Positions 8,165 through 18,864 are shown, numbered from the stretch's first letter. The stretch is DNA of 64,000 bases from Thermoleophilaceae bacterium (GCA_025928265.1 JAICJV010000009.1:1-64000), one strand, 5' to 3'. Numbers and translations: made by a program. Notes: generated from the sequence alone by a model not told the origin.

Positions 8165-9094
8165 ATGCGGATCGGTATGGGGGCGCTCGTGGCGGCGCTG
8201 GCACTGGTCGTGGGCGCGTGCAACAGCAGCCACGCCGGCGCCGCGAGCGCGCCCGTGCCCACGCACGTGAAGCCGTCGCCCGGATCGCGGGCGATCGTCG
8301 TGATGATGGAGAACAAGGAGCGGGGCAGCGTGATCGGCTCGCGATCGGCGCCGTACGTGAACCGGCTCGCCCGCCGCTACGCCACACCGCGCAACTACTT
8401 CGGGGTCGCCCACCCGTCGCTTCCGAATTACCTCGCGCTGATCGGCGGCTCGACCTTCGGCGTCCGCTCCGACTGCACCGGATGCAACCAGGGAGCAACC
8501 AACCTGGTCGACCAGCTCGAGCAGGCCGGGATCTCGTGGAAGGCGTACATGGAGGGCATGCCACGGCCCTGCTACAGCGGCGGCTCGTACAAGCGCTACG
8601 CGAAGAAGCACAACCCGTTCGCGTACTTCAAGACCGTCACGCGCGACCCCGCGCGCTGCGCGAAGATCGTTCCCGCCACGCAGCTGAGGCACGACCTCGC
8701 GGCGGGCGCGCTGCCGCAGTTCGTGTTCATCACGCCCGACCTGTGCAACGACACCCACGACTGCTCCGTCGCGCACGGCGACCGCTACCTGTCGCAGCTG
8801 ATCCCGCCGCTCCTGCGCCAGCTCGGCCCGCGCGGGTTCCTGGTGCTGGCGTGGGAGGAGGGGTCGACGAACGCGAGCTGCTGCGGCGGCACCGCACGCG
8901 GCGGGCGCGTGCCCGTGGTGGTTGCCGGGCCGCGGGTCCGCCGCGGCGGCAGCCCGCCCACCGCGTACTCGCACTACTCCACGCTCCGCACGATCGAGGA
9001 CGCCTTCGCCCTGCCGCATCTGCGCGGCGCGGGGAGCCGCCACACGCGGCCGCTCGACGCGCTCTTCAGAAGTCCGCCACGATTGGCGCCATGA
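8165..9094 (+). CDS. Lipoprotein phosphoesterase (acid phosphatase/phospholipase C-like)
   Basis: A 309-aa exported lipoprotein. The N-terminus has a hydrophobic signal and lipobox ALVVGAC. The body matches the phosphoesterase family related to phospholipase C and acid phosphatases: AIVVMMENKERGS near the start, VAHPSLPNYLALIGG, a Cys-rich SDCTGCNQG, VFITPDLCNDTHDC, and LVLAWEEGST near the end. Expected to hydrolyse phosphomonoesters or phosphodiesters outside the membrane; the substrate is not evident. Its ATG is 5 nt after the upstream stop, and its own stop overlaps the next ATG as ATGA. I use the ATG at 8165 because the signal peptide begins there. Confidence 0.85.
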   Translation: MRIGMGALVAALALVVGACNSSHAGAASAPVPTHVKPSPGSRAIVVMMENKERGSVIGSRSAPYVNRLARRYATPRNYFGVAHPSLPNYLALIGGSTFGVRSDCTGCNQGATNLVDQLEQAGISWKAYMEGMPRPCYSGGSYKRYAKKHNPFAYFKTVTRDPARCAKIVPATQLRHDLAAGALPQFVFITPDLCNDTHDCSVAHGDRYLSQLIPPLLRQLGPRGFLVLAWEEGSTNASCCGGTARGGRVPVVVAGPRVRRGGSPPTAYSHYSTLRTIEDAFALPHLRGAGSRHTRPLDALFRSPPRLAP

Positions 9095-9327
9095 GCGAGC
9101 AGACAGTGAAGCTGGCCGTGCGCCAGGACGCGGCCGATCCGTACGAGCATGCCCTGGAGAGCCTGCGCGAGGCGTTGGGAGACGCACGGGTGGACGGCCC
9201 CGACGACGCCGGCGTGATCGAGGTGACGCTCGACGCGGGCGACGAGGACGCCGCGATCCAGCGCGTGATCGACGGAATCGCGGCGGCGGGCGCCGACGAC
9301 CATTTCGAGATAGCCGAGCACCCCTAG
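9091..9327 (+). CDS. Small acidic protein of unknown function
   Basis: A 78-aa acidic protein (VKLAVRQDAADPYEHALESL, VIEVTLDAGDEDAAIQRV). The alternating strand/helix pattern suggests a small alpha/beta fold. It is translationally coupled to the phosphoesterase through ATGA. Its TAG stop forms the start of the likely -10 box of gatC. No family recognised. Confidence 0.65.
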   Translation: MSEQTVKLAVRQDAADPYEHALESLREALGDARVDGPDDAGVIEVTLDAGDEDAAIQRVIDGIAAAGADDHFEIAEHP

Positions 9328-9330
9328 AAT
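9325..9330 (+). promoter_or_regulatory. Putative -10 box (TAGAAT) of the gatCAB operon
   Basis: TAGAAT lies seven bases before the GTG start of gatC, with no Shine-Dalgarno in between, consistent with a leaderless transcript. The first three bases are also the stop codon of the upstream small gene. No clear -35. Confidence 0.45.
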
Positions 9331-9337
9331 CGCTCGC

Positions 9338-9622
9338 GTGATCGACCGCGAGCAGGTCCTCCACGTCGCCAAGCTGGCCCGGCTGCGCCTCTCCGAGGAG
9401 GAGGTCGAGCGCATGTCTGAGGAGCTCTCCACGATCCTCGAGCACGTCGAGCGGATCAACGAGCTCGACCTCGAGGGAGTCGAGCCGACGTCGCACGTGA
9501 TCGACGTGGAGAACGTGCTGCGGCCGGACGAGCCGCGCCCGTGTCTGCCGCGCGAGGTGGCGCTGGCGAACGCTCCCGACGCGACGGACGAGGGCTTCCG
9601 CGTCCCGAGCCCGGGCGGATGA
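9338..9622 (+). CDS. gatC: Asp-tRNA(Asn)/Glu-tRNA(Gln) amidotransferase subunit C
   Basis: GatC (94 aa) stabilises the GatCAB amidotransferase that converts Glu-tRNA(Gln) and/or Asp-tRNA(Asn) to the amidated forms. The helical N-terminus (VLHVAKLARLRLSEEEVERM), INELDLEGVEPTSHV and the C-terminal LRPDEPRP...FRVPSPGG are family hallmarks. GTG start; the stop overlaps the gatA ATG. First gene of gatCAB. Presence of this complex usually goes with absence of a separate glutaminyl-tRNA synthetase. Confidence 0.95.
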   Translation: MIDREQVLHVAKLARLRLSEEEVERMSEELSTILEHVERINELDLEGVEPTSHVIDVENVLRPDEPRPCLPREVALANAPDATDEGFRVPSPGG

Positions 9623-11024
9623 GCGAAGACGTCGTAGCCCTCAGCGCCGCGCAGGCCGCCGAGCGCGTGCGCGCCGGCGAGCTCTCGGCGCGCGAGCTGT
9701 TCGAGGTCTACCGCGACCGCTCGGCGAGCGACGAGCTGGGCGTCTACCTCTGGGTGGCCGAGGAGGCGCCCGAGGTGGTGAGCGACGCGCCGCTCGGCGG
9801 CGTGCCACTCGCGGTCAAGGACCTCTTCTGCACGAAGGACGTGCCCAGCACCTCCGGCTCGCGGATCCTCGCGGGCTACACGCCTCCCTACACGGCCACC
9901 GCCGTCGAGAACCTCGTGCGCGCGGGCGCGGCGATGGTGGGCAAGACGAACATGGACGAGTTCGCGATGGGCTCGTCGAACGAGAACTCGGCCTACGGCC
10001 CGGTCAGGAACCCGTGGGACACGAGCCGCGTGCCGGGCGGCTCGAGTGGCGGCAGCGCGGCCGCGGTCGCCGCCGGCCTCGCGCCGTGGGCGATCGGCAC
10101 CGACACCGGCGGATCGATCCGCCAGCCGGCGGCGCTGTGCGGCATCGTCGGGCTCAAGCCCACCTACGGCAGCGTCAGCCGCTACGGGATGATCGCCTTC
10201 GCCTCCTCGCTCGACCAGTGCGGCCCGCTCACCCGCGACGTGACCGACGCCGCACTGCTGTATCGCCACATGGTCGGCCGCGACGACTGCGACTCCACAT
10301 CGCTCCAGCACCCCGAGGAGATCCGGCTGCCGAGCTCGGAGTCGCTCGAGGGCCTGCGCTTCGGCGTGCCGCCGGCGCTGCTGGGCGAGGGAATCGAGCC
10401 GGGCGTGCGCGAGGTGTTCGACGCCACCGTCGCGCGCGTCGAGGAGCTCGGTGGCCTGGTCGAGGAGGTCGACCTGCCGAGCGCGACGCACGGGCTGTCG
10501 GCGTACTACGTGATCGCACCCGCGGAGGCGAGCGCCAACCTCGCCCGCTACGACGGCGTCCGCTACGGGCTGCGGTCCGGCAACGGCGACCTCACCTCGA
10601 TGTACGAGGAGACGCGCCACGACGGCTTCGGCGCCGAGGTCAAGCGGCGCATCATGATCGGCACCTACGCGCTGTCGTCGGGCTACTACGACGCCTACTA
10701 CGGGCGGGCGCAGCGTGTGCGGACGAAGATCGCCGAAGATTTTCGCGAGGCGTTCGAGCGCGTCGACCTGATCCTCACGCCCACGTCGCCGACCGTCGCC
10801 TTCGAGCTCGGTGCGCGCACGAAGGACCCGCTCGCGATGTACATGTCCGACTTCCTCACCGTGCCGATGTCGCTCGCCGGACTGCCCGCGATCTCGATCC
10901 CGGGCGGCCTCTCCGACGGGCTTCCCGTGGGGATCCAGCTGGCCGGTCCGGCGTTCAGCGAGAACCGGATCATGGAGGCGGCGTACGCGCTCGAGCAGTC
11001 GATCGGCTTCGAGGGAGTCCCGCG

Positions 11025-11028
<4 letters not shown>
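9619..11028 (+). CDS. gatA: Asp-tRNA(Asn)/Glu-tRNA(Gln) amidotransferase subunit A
   Basis: GatA (469 aa) is the amidase subunit that frees ammonia from glutamine. The amidase signature is complete: PLGGVPLAVKDLF with the catalytic Lys, the Gly/Ser-rich PGGSSGGSAAAVAAG, and TDTGGSIRQPAALCG with the Ser of the Ser-cisSer-Lys triad. The C-terminus has the expected LPAISIPGG. ATG overlaps the gatC stop; its stop overlaps the gatB GTG. Confidence 0.97.
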
Positions 11029-12449
<1,421 letters not shown>

Positions 12450-12505
12450 ACGCCGGCCGGTCCCGCGCCGCGGGGGTGGCGCCGGGAGGCGCGAGCGGGC
12501 ATCAT

Positions 12506-12517
12506 CTCCACGTGGAG
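12506..12517. promoter_or_regulatory. 12-bp perfect palindrome ahead of the glycan locus
   Basis: ctccacgtggag is a perfect inverted repeat 21 bp before the ATG of the first glycosyltransferase, in the 88-bp gap after gatB. Its position fits an operator for the operon, but no regulator gene is nearby and no promoter boxes are convincing. Confidence 0.3.
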
Positions 12518-12537
12518 GGACGCCCGCGCAACCGACG

Positions 12538-13680
12538 ATGAGGGTGCTCGTCGTCAATCCCTATCCGCTCTTTCCGCTCAGTCATGGCGGCCGGGTGCGG
12601 AGCTTCCGCCTGGCAGCCGGGCTGGCGCAGTCGGGCGCGCAGGTCGACGTCCTGTTCCCGTGGACACCGGGCCAGCCGTGGCGCCCCACCCGCCGCGCCG
12701 GCGTGACGCTGCACCCGCATCGCTTCGCCGCGAACGTGCTGCCGGCGCTCCTGCGCGACCGCGTGATCCCCGCCCCGGTCGCGCTGGCCGCCCAGCCGTA
12801 CATGCTCGGCCCGCGGCGGCGCCTGCACGCGTTCGACGGCTACGACGTGGTCCAGTTCGAGTTCTGCGCGACGGCGCGCTGGATGGGCCGTGCGCCGGCC
12901 GGCGCACGCGTCGTCTACTCGGCGCACAACGTCGAGGCCGACTTCTGGTCGCTGGGGCAGCTGCGGCGCGGGCCGCGCCACGCCATGCGGCGCGCGGTGG
13001 CGGCGCTCGAGCGCCGTGCCGTGCGCGCCGCCGACCTCGTGCTCGTCCCGACACGAGCCGACGCCGACCGCCTGACCGAGCTGTACGGGCCGCCGCGGCG
13101 GGTCGCGGTGCTGCCGCAGGGCCACGACGCGGGGGAGGCGCCCCCGCCGGAGGCACAGGAACGGCTGCGGGCGCGCGAGCGCGCCCGCCTTGGGCTTGCG
13201 GCAGATGACACCGCGGTCGTGTTCATCGGCGGCCCCGCGGCGCACAACCGCGAGGCGGTCGCCTTTCTCGAGCGCGAACTCGAGCCGGTGCTCGGCGCGC
13301 GCGGGCAGCTGCTGGTCGCGGGGCAGTGCGGCGGGCGCGGTGCCGGCCCGGCGCGGCGGCTCGGGTTCGTCGAGGACCTGCGGCCGCTCTTCGCCGCCGC
13401 CGACGTCGCCGTGAACCCCGTGTCGGCAGGCAGCGGGCAGAGCCTCAAGGTCGTGGAGTACCTCGCGGCGGGCGTGCCCGTCGTCGCGACGGCCGCGGGG
13501 GCGCGCGGGGTGGAGGGGCAGAACGGACTGCTCACGGTCGCCGACCGTGCCGGCTTCGCCGCAGCGGTCGCGGCGGCGGCGGAGCGTGGCCGCGGCCGGG
13601 GGCCGGGATCCGCGGCGGCGCCGACCTGGCGGCAGATCGGCGCGCGCCTGTATGCGGAGATGGTGGAGATCGCCGCCTGA
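12538..13680 (+). CDS. Glycosyltransferase, GT4-like (GT-B fold)
   Basis: A 380-aa enzyme expected to transfer a sugar from a nucleotide donor to a glycan precursor at the cytoplasmic membrane face. The N-terminal domain starts MRVLVVNPYPLFPLSHGG (acceptor-side Gly-rich loop). The middle has VVYSAHNVEADFW, and the C-terminal donor domain has AADVAVNPVSAGSGQSLKVVEYLAAGVPVVATAAG, the usual E-x7-E region in relaxed form. First of four closely packed plus-strand genes; its stop overlaps the next ATG (TGATG). Donor and acceptor cannot be inferred. Confidence 0.87.
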   Translation: MRVLVVNPYPLFPLSHGGRVRSFRLAAGLAQSGAQVDVLFPWTPGQPWRPTRRAGVTLHPHRFAANVLPALLRDRVIPAPVALAAQPYMLGPRRRLHAFDGYDVVQFEFCATARWMGRAPAGARVVYSAHNVEADFWSLGQLRRGPRHAMRRAVAALERRAVRAADLVLVPTRADADRLTELYGPPRRVAVLPQGHDAGEAPPPEAQERLRARERARLGLAADDTAVVFIGGPAAHNREAVAFLERELEPVLGARGQLLVAGQCGGRGAGPARRLGFVEDLRPLFAAADVAVNPVSAGSGQSLKVVEYLAAGVPVVATAAGARGVEGQNGLLTVADRAGFAAAVAAAAERGRGRGPGSAAAPTWRQIGARLYAEMVEIAA

Positions 13681-14714
13681 TGGCGCGCGTCGGCGTGGCC
13701 CTTGTCGGCTGCGGCTCGATCGGATCGGCGGTTCACCTGCGTGCGCTCGGGCGCGCCCCCGCAGCGCGGGTCGTGGGCATCGCCGACCCCGACGCGGCGG
13801 CGCGCGCGCGGGCGCAGCGCATCGCCGGCCGGGACGCGGTGGCGAGCGCCGACCCGCTTGAGCTGATCGCCCACCCCGACACCGATGCCGTCGTCATCTG
13901 CGCGCCGAACGCCGTACACGCCGAGCTGGCGCTGGCGGCGTGCGCGGCGGACCGCGCTGTCTACGTCGTGAAGCGGCTCGCGCTCACGACGGTCGACGCC
14001 CGCGCCGTCGTCGCGGCCACCGAGGCGAGCGGGCGGGCGGCCGCAGTCGGCTTCAACCACCGCTTTCACCCGCTCCACCGCCGGGCACGCGAGCTCCTGC
14101 GGGCGGGCGCGATCGGGCGCGTGCGCGCCGTGACGACCGCATTCTGTGAGCCGATGCCGGTCGCGACCATGCCGGCCTGGAAGCGTTCACGCGCGACCGG
14201 TGGCGGAGCGCTTCTCGATCTCGGCTCGCATCAGATCGACCTCGTCCGGTGGCTGCTCGACGACGAGGTCGAGCAGGCGAGTGCACGGCTGCAGTCAGAG
14301 CTCAGCGACGACGACAGCGCCGAGCTGCGACTCGAGCTCGGCAGCGGAGCCGTGGTCGACGGCTGGTTCTCGTTCCGCAGCGGGCGCTGCGACTGGCTGC
14401 AGCTCGTGGGCGACCGCGGCGTGCTGACGCTCGACCGCTACGCACCGCAGCTGCGCCTCGCGACGGCGCGCTGCGACATCGGCGCGGTGCGGCGCGGCAC
14501 CTGGCCGGCGTTCGCCGCGTCGCGGCCGTGGCAGCTGCGCAAGGCACTGCGGCCGGCATGGGAGCCCTCCTACGCCCGCGCCCTGCGCGCGTTCGTCGCG
14601 GCCGCCGGCGGCGCTCCGGTCGAGCTGCCTGCGCCACGCGACGGCCTGCGCACCCTCGAGGTGGTCCTGGCCGCCGAGTCGACCGCGATCGCCGAGCCAC
14701 TGGTCGAGGGATGA
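13680..14714 (+). CDS. Gfo/Idh/MocA-family oxidoreductase
   Basis: A 344-aa NAD(P)-dependent sugar oxidoreductase-like protein. Rossmann motif VALVGCGSIGSAVHLRAL, then VVICAPNAVHAELALAA and a C-terminal [17 protein letters not shown]. The usual EKP motif is VKR here (VVKRLALTT): the Lys is kept, but Glu and Pro are replaced. GGGALLDLGSHQIDLVRWLL supplies the family's catalytic-region Asp and His. It sits between two glycosyltransferases with overlapping stops, suggesting it modifies the nucleotide-sugar donor for the glycan. Confidence 0.87.
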   Translation: MARVGVALVGCGSIGSAVHLRALGRAPAARVVGIADPDAAARARAQRIAGRDAVASADPLELIAHPDTDAVVICAPNAVHAELALAACAADRAVYVVKRLALTTVDARAVVAATEASGRAAAVGFNHRFHPLHRRARELLRAGAIGRVRAVTTAFCEPMPVATMPAWKRSRATGGGALLDLGSHQIDLVRWLLDDEVEQASARLQSELSDDDSAELRLELGSGAVVDGWFSFRSGRCDWLQLVGDRGVLTLDRYAPQLRLATARCDIGAVRRGTWPAFAASRPWQLRKALRPAWEPSYARALRAFVAAAGGAPVELPAPRDGLRTLEVVLAAESTAIAEPLVEG

Positions 14715-15901
14715 CGATGCGCGTTCTGCTGATGACCGACTGGACCTCCAGTCCGGGTGGGACGGAGGAGACGGCGACGCTGCTGCGGGACGGCCTGCGC
14801 GCTGCCGGCGACGAGGTGCGGCTGCTCACGAGCTCGGTGGGCGACGGGGCCGCGGCGGGGGCCGAATACGTCGCGCGTGGCAGCGAGCGACGCGCCGCGC
14901 AGGTTGCGCTGCAGGTCGTCAACCCGTCGGCGGTCGCGCGCGTGCGTGCCGCGCGGCGGGAGTTCGCCCCCGACGTCGCGGTGTCGCTGATGTTCGAGAT
15001 GCACCTGTCGCCCGCGGTGCTGCTGGCGCTGGGAGACGTGCCGGCCGTGGCCCTCGTGCTGTATCCGAAGCCCGTCTGCCCGACGGCGCTCAAGCTGCTT
15101 CCGGACGGGTCGCTGTGTGGTTCGCGCGCGGGCGCCGTGTGCCGGCGCGAGGGCTGCGTGACGCTGCCACACTGGCTGCGCGACATCCCGCGCTACCGGC
15201 TGATCCGCCGCGCCCTGCGCGGAGCCGCGGTTGTGCTCACGTGCAGCCCGGACCTGCGCGATCTGCTGCGCGCCGACGGGATCGAGGCCGAAGCGGTCGA
15301 CCTCGGCGTGCCGCCGCCCGGCGCGGACTTCGCGCGGGCGCCGGCGCCCGAGCCGCTGTTCGCATACGTCGGCCGGCTGAGCCCGGAGAAGGGCGTGGAC
15401 CTGCTGCTCCGCGCGTTCGCGCGCCTGCGCCAGAGCGTGCCGCGGGCGCGGCTGCGGATCGTCGGCGACGGGCCGGCGCGCGCGGAGATCGAGCGGCACG
15501 TCGCACGGCTCGGGTGCGACGGCGCGGTGGAGCTGACCGGCCGGCTCGCGCCGGCCGCCGTCGAGGCCGCGCTCACCGACGTGTGGGCGCTGGTCGCGCC
15601 GTCGCTCTGGCCCGAGCCGTTCGGCCTCGTTGCGATCGAGGCGACGATGCGCGGGGTGCCCGTCGTGGCCAGCGCGACCGGCGGCTTCGCCCGGACGCTC
15701 GAGCCCGGGGTCAGCGGCCTGCTGTTTCCGAACGGGGACGAGGACGCGCTCCTCGACCGGCTCGCATCCGTCGCCTCGGGCGCCGCGTTCGCCGACCACT
15801 CCGTCCCAGGCGACGCGGTTGCCCGCGCTCGACAGCGCTTCGACTCCTGTGATTGGGTTGCTCGCATGCGGACGCGCATCGCGGCGGTGGCGGCGGCGTG
15901 A
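14711..15901 (+). CDS. Glycosyltransferase, GT4 family
   Basis: A 396-aa GT-B enzyme. N-terminal MRVLLMTDWTSSPGGTEETA; a Cys-containing insertion (CPTALKLLPDGSLCGSRAG, CRREGC) may bind a metal. The donor domain is textbook: FAYVGRLSPEKGVDLLLRAF, RLRIVGDGPARAEIE, VAPSLWPEPFGLVAIEA, VVASATGGFARTLEPGVSGLLF. ATGA overlap with the oxidoreductase and GTGA overlap with the phosphodiesterase-like gene. Likely a step in the same surface-glycan assembly. Confidence 0.92.
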   Translation: MTMRVLLMTDWTSSPGGTEETATLLRDGLRAAGDEVRLLTSSVGDGAAAGAEYVARGSERRAAQVALQVVNPSAVARVRAARREFAPDVAVSLMFEMHLSPAVLLALGDVPAVALVLYPKPVCPTALKLLPDGSLCGSRAGAVCRREGCVTLPHWLRDIPRYRLIRRALRGAAVVLTCSPDLRDLLRADGIEAEAVDLGVPPPGADFARAPAPEPLFAYVGRLSPEKGVDLLLRAFARLRQSVPRARLRIVGDGPARAEIERHVARLGCDGAVELTGRLAPAAVEAALTDVWALVAPSLWPEPFGLVAIEATMRGVPVVASATGGFARTLEPGVSGLLFPNGDEDALLDRLASVASGAAFADHSVPGDAVARARQRFDSCDWVARMRTRIAAVAAA

Positions 15902-17469
15902 GCCGCCTCCTGATGATCCTGATGGACTCGGCCGACGGGCGGCTCGTCCGCCGCTGGACGGCCGCGGGCGAGCTGCCCGTGCTCGCCGCACTCGCGGAGC
16001 GCGGCGCGTCGCTCGAGCTCGAGTCGATCGCCAGCCGCTTTCCCGACGCCGTCTGGCCGACGCTGAACACCGGCAGCCCGCCCGGTACCACTGGGCACTA
16101 CAACTGGCGCTGTGTACGGCCCGGGACCGACGCGATGGTGTTCGCCCCGAACCGCTCACGGCGCCGCACGTTCTGGGAGCTGGCGCACGACGCCGGGCGC
16201 CCGATCCTCGTCGCGGACATCCCGCGTTCGGTGCCGATCGATGCGCCGGATGCGACGGTGCTGGTCGGGTGGGGCCAGCGCGCGGCGACGCGACATGAAT
16301 CGTCGCCCCCCGGCCTCTACGCGGAGGTCGAGCGCCGCCACGGCCGCTATCCGCGCTGGCTCGACGACGGCATCAGGCGCTCGCTGCGCGGGACGGAGCG
16401 TTACAACCGGACGCTGAACCGGATGGTGGACCGGCGCACGGCGATGCTGCAGGAGCTCATCGAACGGGCGCCGTGGGATCTCGCGTTCCTGTCCTATCCC
16501 GAGGGCCACAACGCCGGTCACATCCACCACCGTCACCTCGAGCCGGGCGAGTGGCCCTACGACGAGCGCTTCGCAGCGCGCTTCGGCGACCGGCTGCTGG
16601 CGTCCTATCGCGCCATCGACGCCGGCATCGGCGAGTTGATCGCGCGCGTGCCCGACGTGGATGTCATGGTCCTGTCGGGGCACGGGATGGCGGTCAACAC
16701 CAGCGGGTTCGACCTGCTTCCGCGGCTGCTCGCGCGGCTCGGGTACACGACGCCGAGCACGGCGCCGCCGGCGACCCGTGCGCTCGCCGTCGCGCGCTCC
16801 GCGCTGCCGTGGTCGATCCGCCGCCACGTCAACGCCAGACTGCCGCTCGAGCGGCGGACGCAGGTGATGGCCGACATCTTCCGCGGCGCGGTCGACTGGA
16901 CCCGCACGCGCGCCGTGGCCGAGGCCGAGGCCGGCCACGCATGGGTGCGCGTGAACCTGCGCGGGCGTGAGCCGCGCGGGATAGTCGAGCCGGGCGAGGA
17001 GTACGAGCGCCTGCGTGACGAGTTGATCGGCGATCTGCGAGCGCTCGTGGATGCGGACACGGGGCAGCCCGCCGCCGCCGAGGTGCTGCGCCGCGAGGAG
17101 GTCGTCAGCGGCCCGCACTCCGGCGACCTGCCGGACGTCTTCTGCCTCTGGCAGCCGGGCCGGCTCCTGCGCGCGGCGGTGCACCCGCGCGCCGGCGAGA
17201 TCAGCGAGCGGTTGCGCGACGTGCCGTGGACCGAGCACCACGACGACGGCTTCCTGATCGCCGCAGGCCCGTCGATCCGCTCGGGGGCCGAGGCGGCGCC
17301 GCACATCATCGACGTCGCGCCCACGGCGCTCGCCCTCATGGGCGTGCCGATCCCCGACGACATGACCGGCCGCCCGATCGAGTCGCTGCTCGGCGACGGT
17401 GTCGAGCCGCCGCGCCGCACCCCGGTCGCGTGGGAGCGCGACCCGTGGGCCGCCGAACCGGCCGTGTAG
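15898..17469 (+). CDS. Alkaline-phosphatase-superfamily protein (nucleotide pyrophosphatase/phosphodiesterase-like)
   Basis: A 523-aa protein with the core of the type I phosphodiesterase branch. LLMILMDSADG supplies the first metal Asp, FPDAVWPTLNTGSPPGTTGHY carries the candidate Thr nucleophile, YPEGHNAGHIHH is the second metal loop, and EHHDDGFLIAAGPSI the late His. The canonical SDHGM metal pair reads SGHGM, so one Asp ligand is Gly. No signal peptide is visible, which is odd for this fold. I start at GTG 15898, coupled as GTGA to the upstream glycosyltransferase, instead of the track's 15853. It may transfer or remove a phospho-group on the glycan or its lipid carrier; altered or lost catalysis is also possible. 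Confidence 0.82.
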   Translation: MSRLLMILMDSADGRLVRRWTAAGELPVLAALAERGASLELESIASRFPDAVWPTLNTGSPPGTTGHYNWRCVRPGTDAMVFAPNRSRRRTFWELAHDAGRPILVADIPRSVPIDAPDATVLVGWGQRAATRHESSPPGLYAEVERRHGRYPRWLDDGIRRSLRGTERYNRTLNRMVDRRTAMLQELIERAPWDLAFLSYPEGHNAGHIHHRHLEPGEWPYDERFAARFGDRLLASYRAIDAGIGELIARVPDVDVMVLSGHGMAVNTSGFDLLPRLLARLGYTTPSTAPPATRALAVARSALPWSIRRHVNARLPLERRTQVMADIFRGAVDWTRTRAVAEAEAGHAWVRVNLRGREPRGIVEPGEEYERLRDELIGDLRALVDADTGQPAAAEVLRREEVVSGPHSGDLPDVFCLWQPGRLLRAAVHPRAGEISERLRDVPWTEHHDDGFLIAAGPSIRSGAEAAPHIIDVAPTALALMGVPIPDDMTGRPIESLLGDGVEPPRRTPVAWERDPWAAEPAV

Positions 17470-17471
17470 GA

Positions 17472-18791
17472 CTAGCCGCCGCGGACGGCGGCCTGCTCGG
17501 CCGCCCGCGGCTCGCCGATCGCCGCGTCGGGCGGGCGCAGCAGCGCCGCGAGTGACGGCGCGAGCCCGAGCCGGCGGCAGGCGCGGTAGTTCAGCGCCGT
17601 GACCAGCGCCGAGGTCGCCAGGGCGCCCGCCGCCGCGCCGGTGATCCCGGCGACCGCGATGCCCGCGATCGTGGCGGCCACGTTGAAGATCGCGGCCACG
17701 ACGTTGTGCTGCATCAGCGTGCGCTGATGGTGCGCGGCCACCAGCACCATCGCGTAGCCGCCGCCCACGGCGGTCAGCACAAGCGTCCACGAGAGCACGG
17801 CCAGCACCGGCGCGCCGCCCGCGTAGGCATCACCGAACCCGATCGTGAGCAACGGCCGCCCGGCGGCCGTGAGCAGCAGCGCGATCGGGATCGTGGCCGC
17901 CAGTGCGAGCCGCAACGTGCGCCGCAGCAGGTCGAGCGCAGCCGCCGTGTGCGCGGCGCTGTAGGAGGCGAGGAACGAGTTGAAGAGCATGGACGTGACG
18001 ACGGCGAAGAAGAGGATCGGCTTGTAGGCGGCCGCGTAGACACCGGCGTCGGCGTGCCCCAGGCCGACGGCGATCGCGAACAGCCCGAAGAAGCCCACCG
18101 TGGTGCGCGCGAACTGGTTGAGCATCAGTGGGAAGCCGTCGCGCAGGTTGCGCGCCCAGGCGCGCCGGTCCACCACCGGGCGGATCGCGCCGCAGCGGCG
18201 GCGGGCGGCCACGAGCACCGTGACCGCGTAGCCGAGCTCGCCGGCCGCCATCAGCGCCGGCACGAGCGCGCTGTCGCCGCGGTCGTGCACGAGCGCGACC
18301 ACCCCGGCGAGAAACACCAGCTGCGAGCCGACGTTGCCTGCGGCAATCGCCCACGAGGCCTGGATGGCCAGCACCATCCAGCGCAGGTTCAGCGCGACCA
18401 CCGGCAGGAGCAGCGCGAACAGGAGCAGCGTCGGGCGGTCGCGGGCGGGTACCGCCAGCGCCACGGTCGCCGCAAGCAATGCGGCGGAGAGCACCGACAG
18501 CGCCAGCCGCAGGCCCAGGACGGGCCCCGCCAGCTCGCGGAAGCGGCCCGGGTCGCGCGCCATGTCGCGCAGGTTCAGCACCTCGGTGCCGGCGTCGACC
18601 ACGAGCGAGAAGCAGATCACCAGGCTGGTCCCGATCGTGACGAGGCCGAAGCCGCCGGGACCCAGCTCACGCGTCAGGACGAGCAGCGTGAGCAGCCCGA
18701 AGACACGCGCGATCGCCTCGCCCGTGGCGAGCGCGCCGAAGCTGCGGACGAGCGTCCGCCAGCTCGCCAGCGGCTCCGGCGGCGACGTCAC
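17472..18791 (-). CDS. Polysaccharide flippase-like membrane protein (MOP superfamily)
   Basis: A 439-aa protein with about 12 hydrophobic segments and the early motif ARVFGLLTLLVLTRELGPGGFGLVTIG typical of Wzx/RfbX-type flippases, which move lipid-linked oligosaccharides across the membrane. The track start is a TTG (18827); I prefer GTG 18791 (MTSPPEPLASWRTL) as the more natural N-terminus. It is convergent with the phosphodiesterase-like gene, with stops 2 bp apart. It completes the export function expected of a glycan locus. Confidence 0.88.
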   Translation of the reverse strand: MTSPPEPLASWRTLVRSFGALATGEAIARVFGLLTLLVLTRELGPGGFGLVTIGTSLVICFSLVVDAGTEVLNLRDMARDPGRFRELAGPVLGLRLALSVLSAALLAATVALAVPARDRPTLLLFALLLPVVALNLRWMVLAIQASWAIAAGNVGSQLVFLAGVVALVHDRGDSALVPALMAAGELGYAVTVLVAARRRCGAIRPVVDRRAWARNLRDGFPLMLNQFARTTVGFFGLFAIAVGLGHADAGVYAAAYKPILFFAVVTSMLFNSFLASYSAAHTAAALDLLRRTLRLALAATIPIALLLTAAGRPLLTIGFGDAYAGGAPVLAVLSWTLVLTAVGGGYAMVLVAAHHQRTLMQHNVVAAIFNVAATIAGIAVAGITGAAAGALATSALVTALNYRACRRLGLAPSLAALLRPPDAAIGEPRAAEQAAVRGG

Positions 18792-18864
18792 CCGGTCACG
18801 GTATTGCCGGGGGCGGGGGTCGCGCAAGCGGGTTGCAGCACTGGCGCCCCCGCGCCTGACGGGT

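Noticed and set aside
7394-9496. 700-aa minus-strand ORF
   Set aside because: Antisense to two membrane-protein genes, the phosphoesterase and gatC; composition is Arg-rich with no domain.
8974-10620. 548-aa minus-strand ORF opposite gatA
   Set aside because: Shadow of gatC/gatA; no recognisable motif.
15100-15210. Cys cluster in the second GT4 as proof of a metal-binding domain
   Set aside because: The Cys are real, but spacing matches no zinc finger I can name, so only noted in the gene entry.
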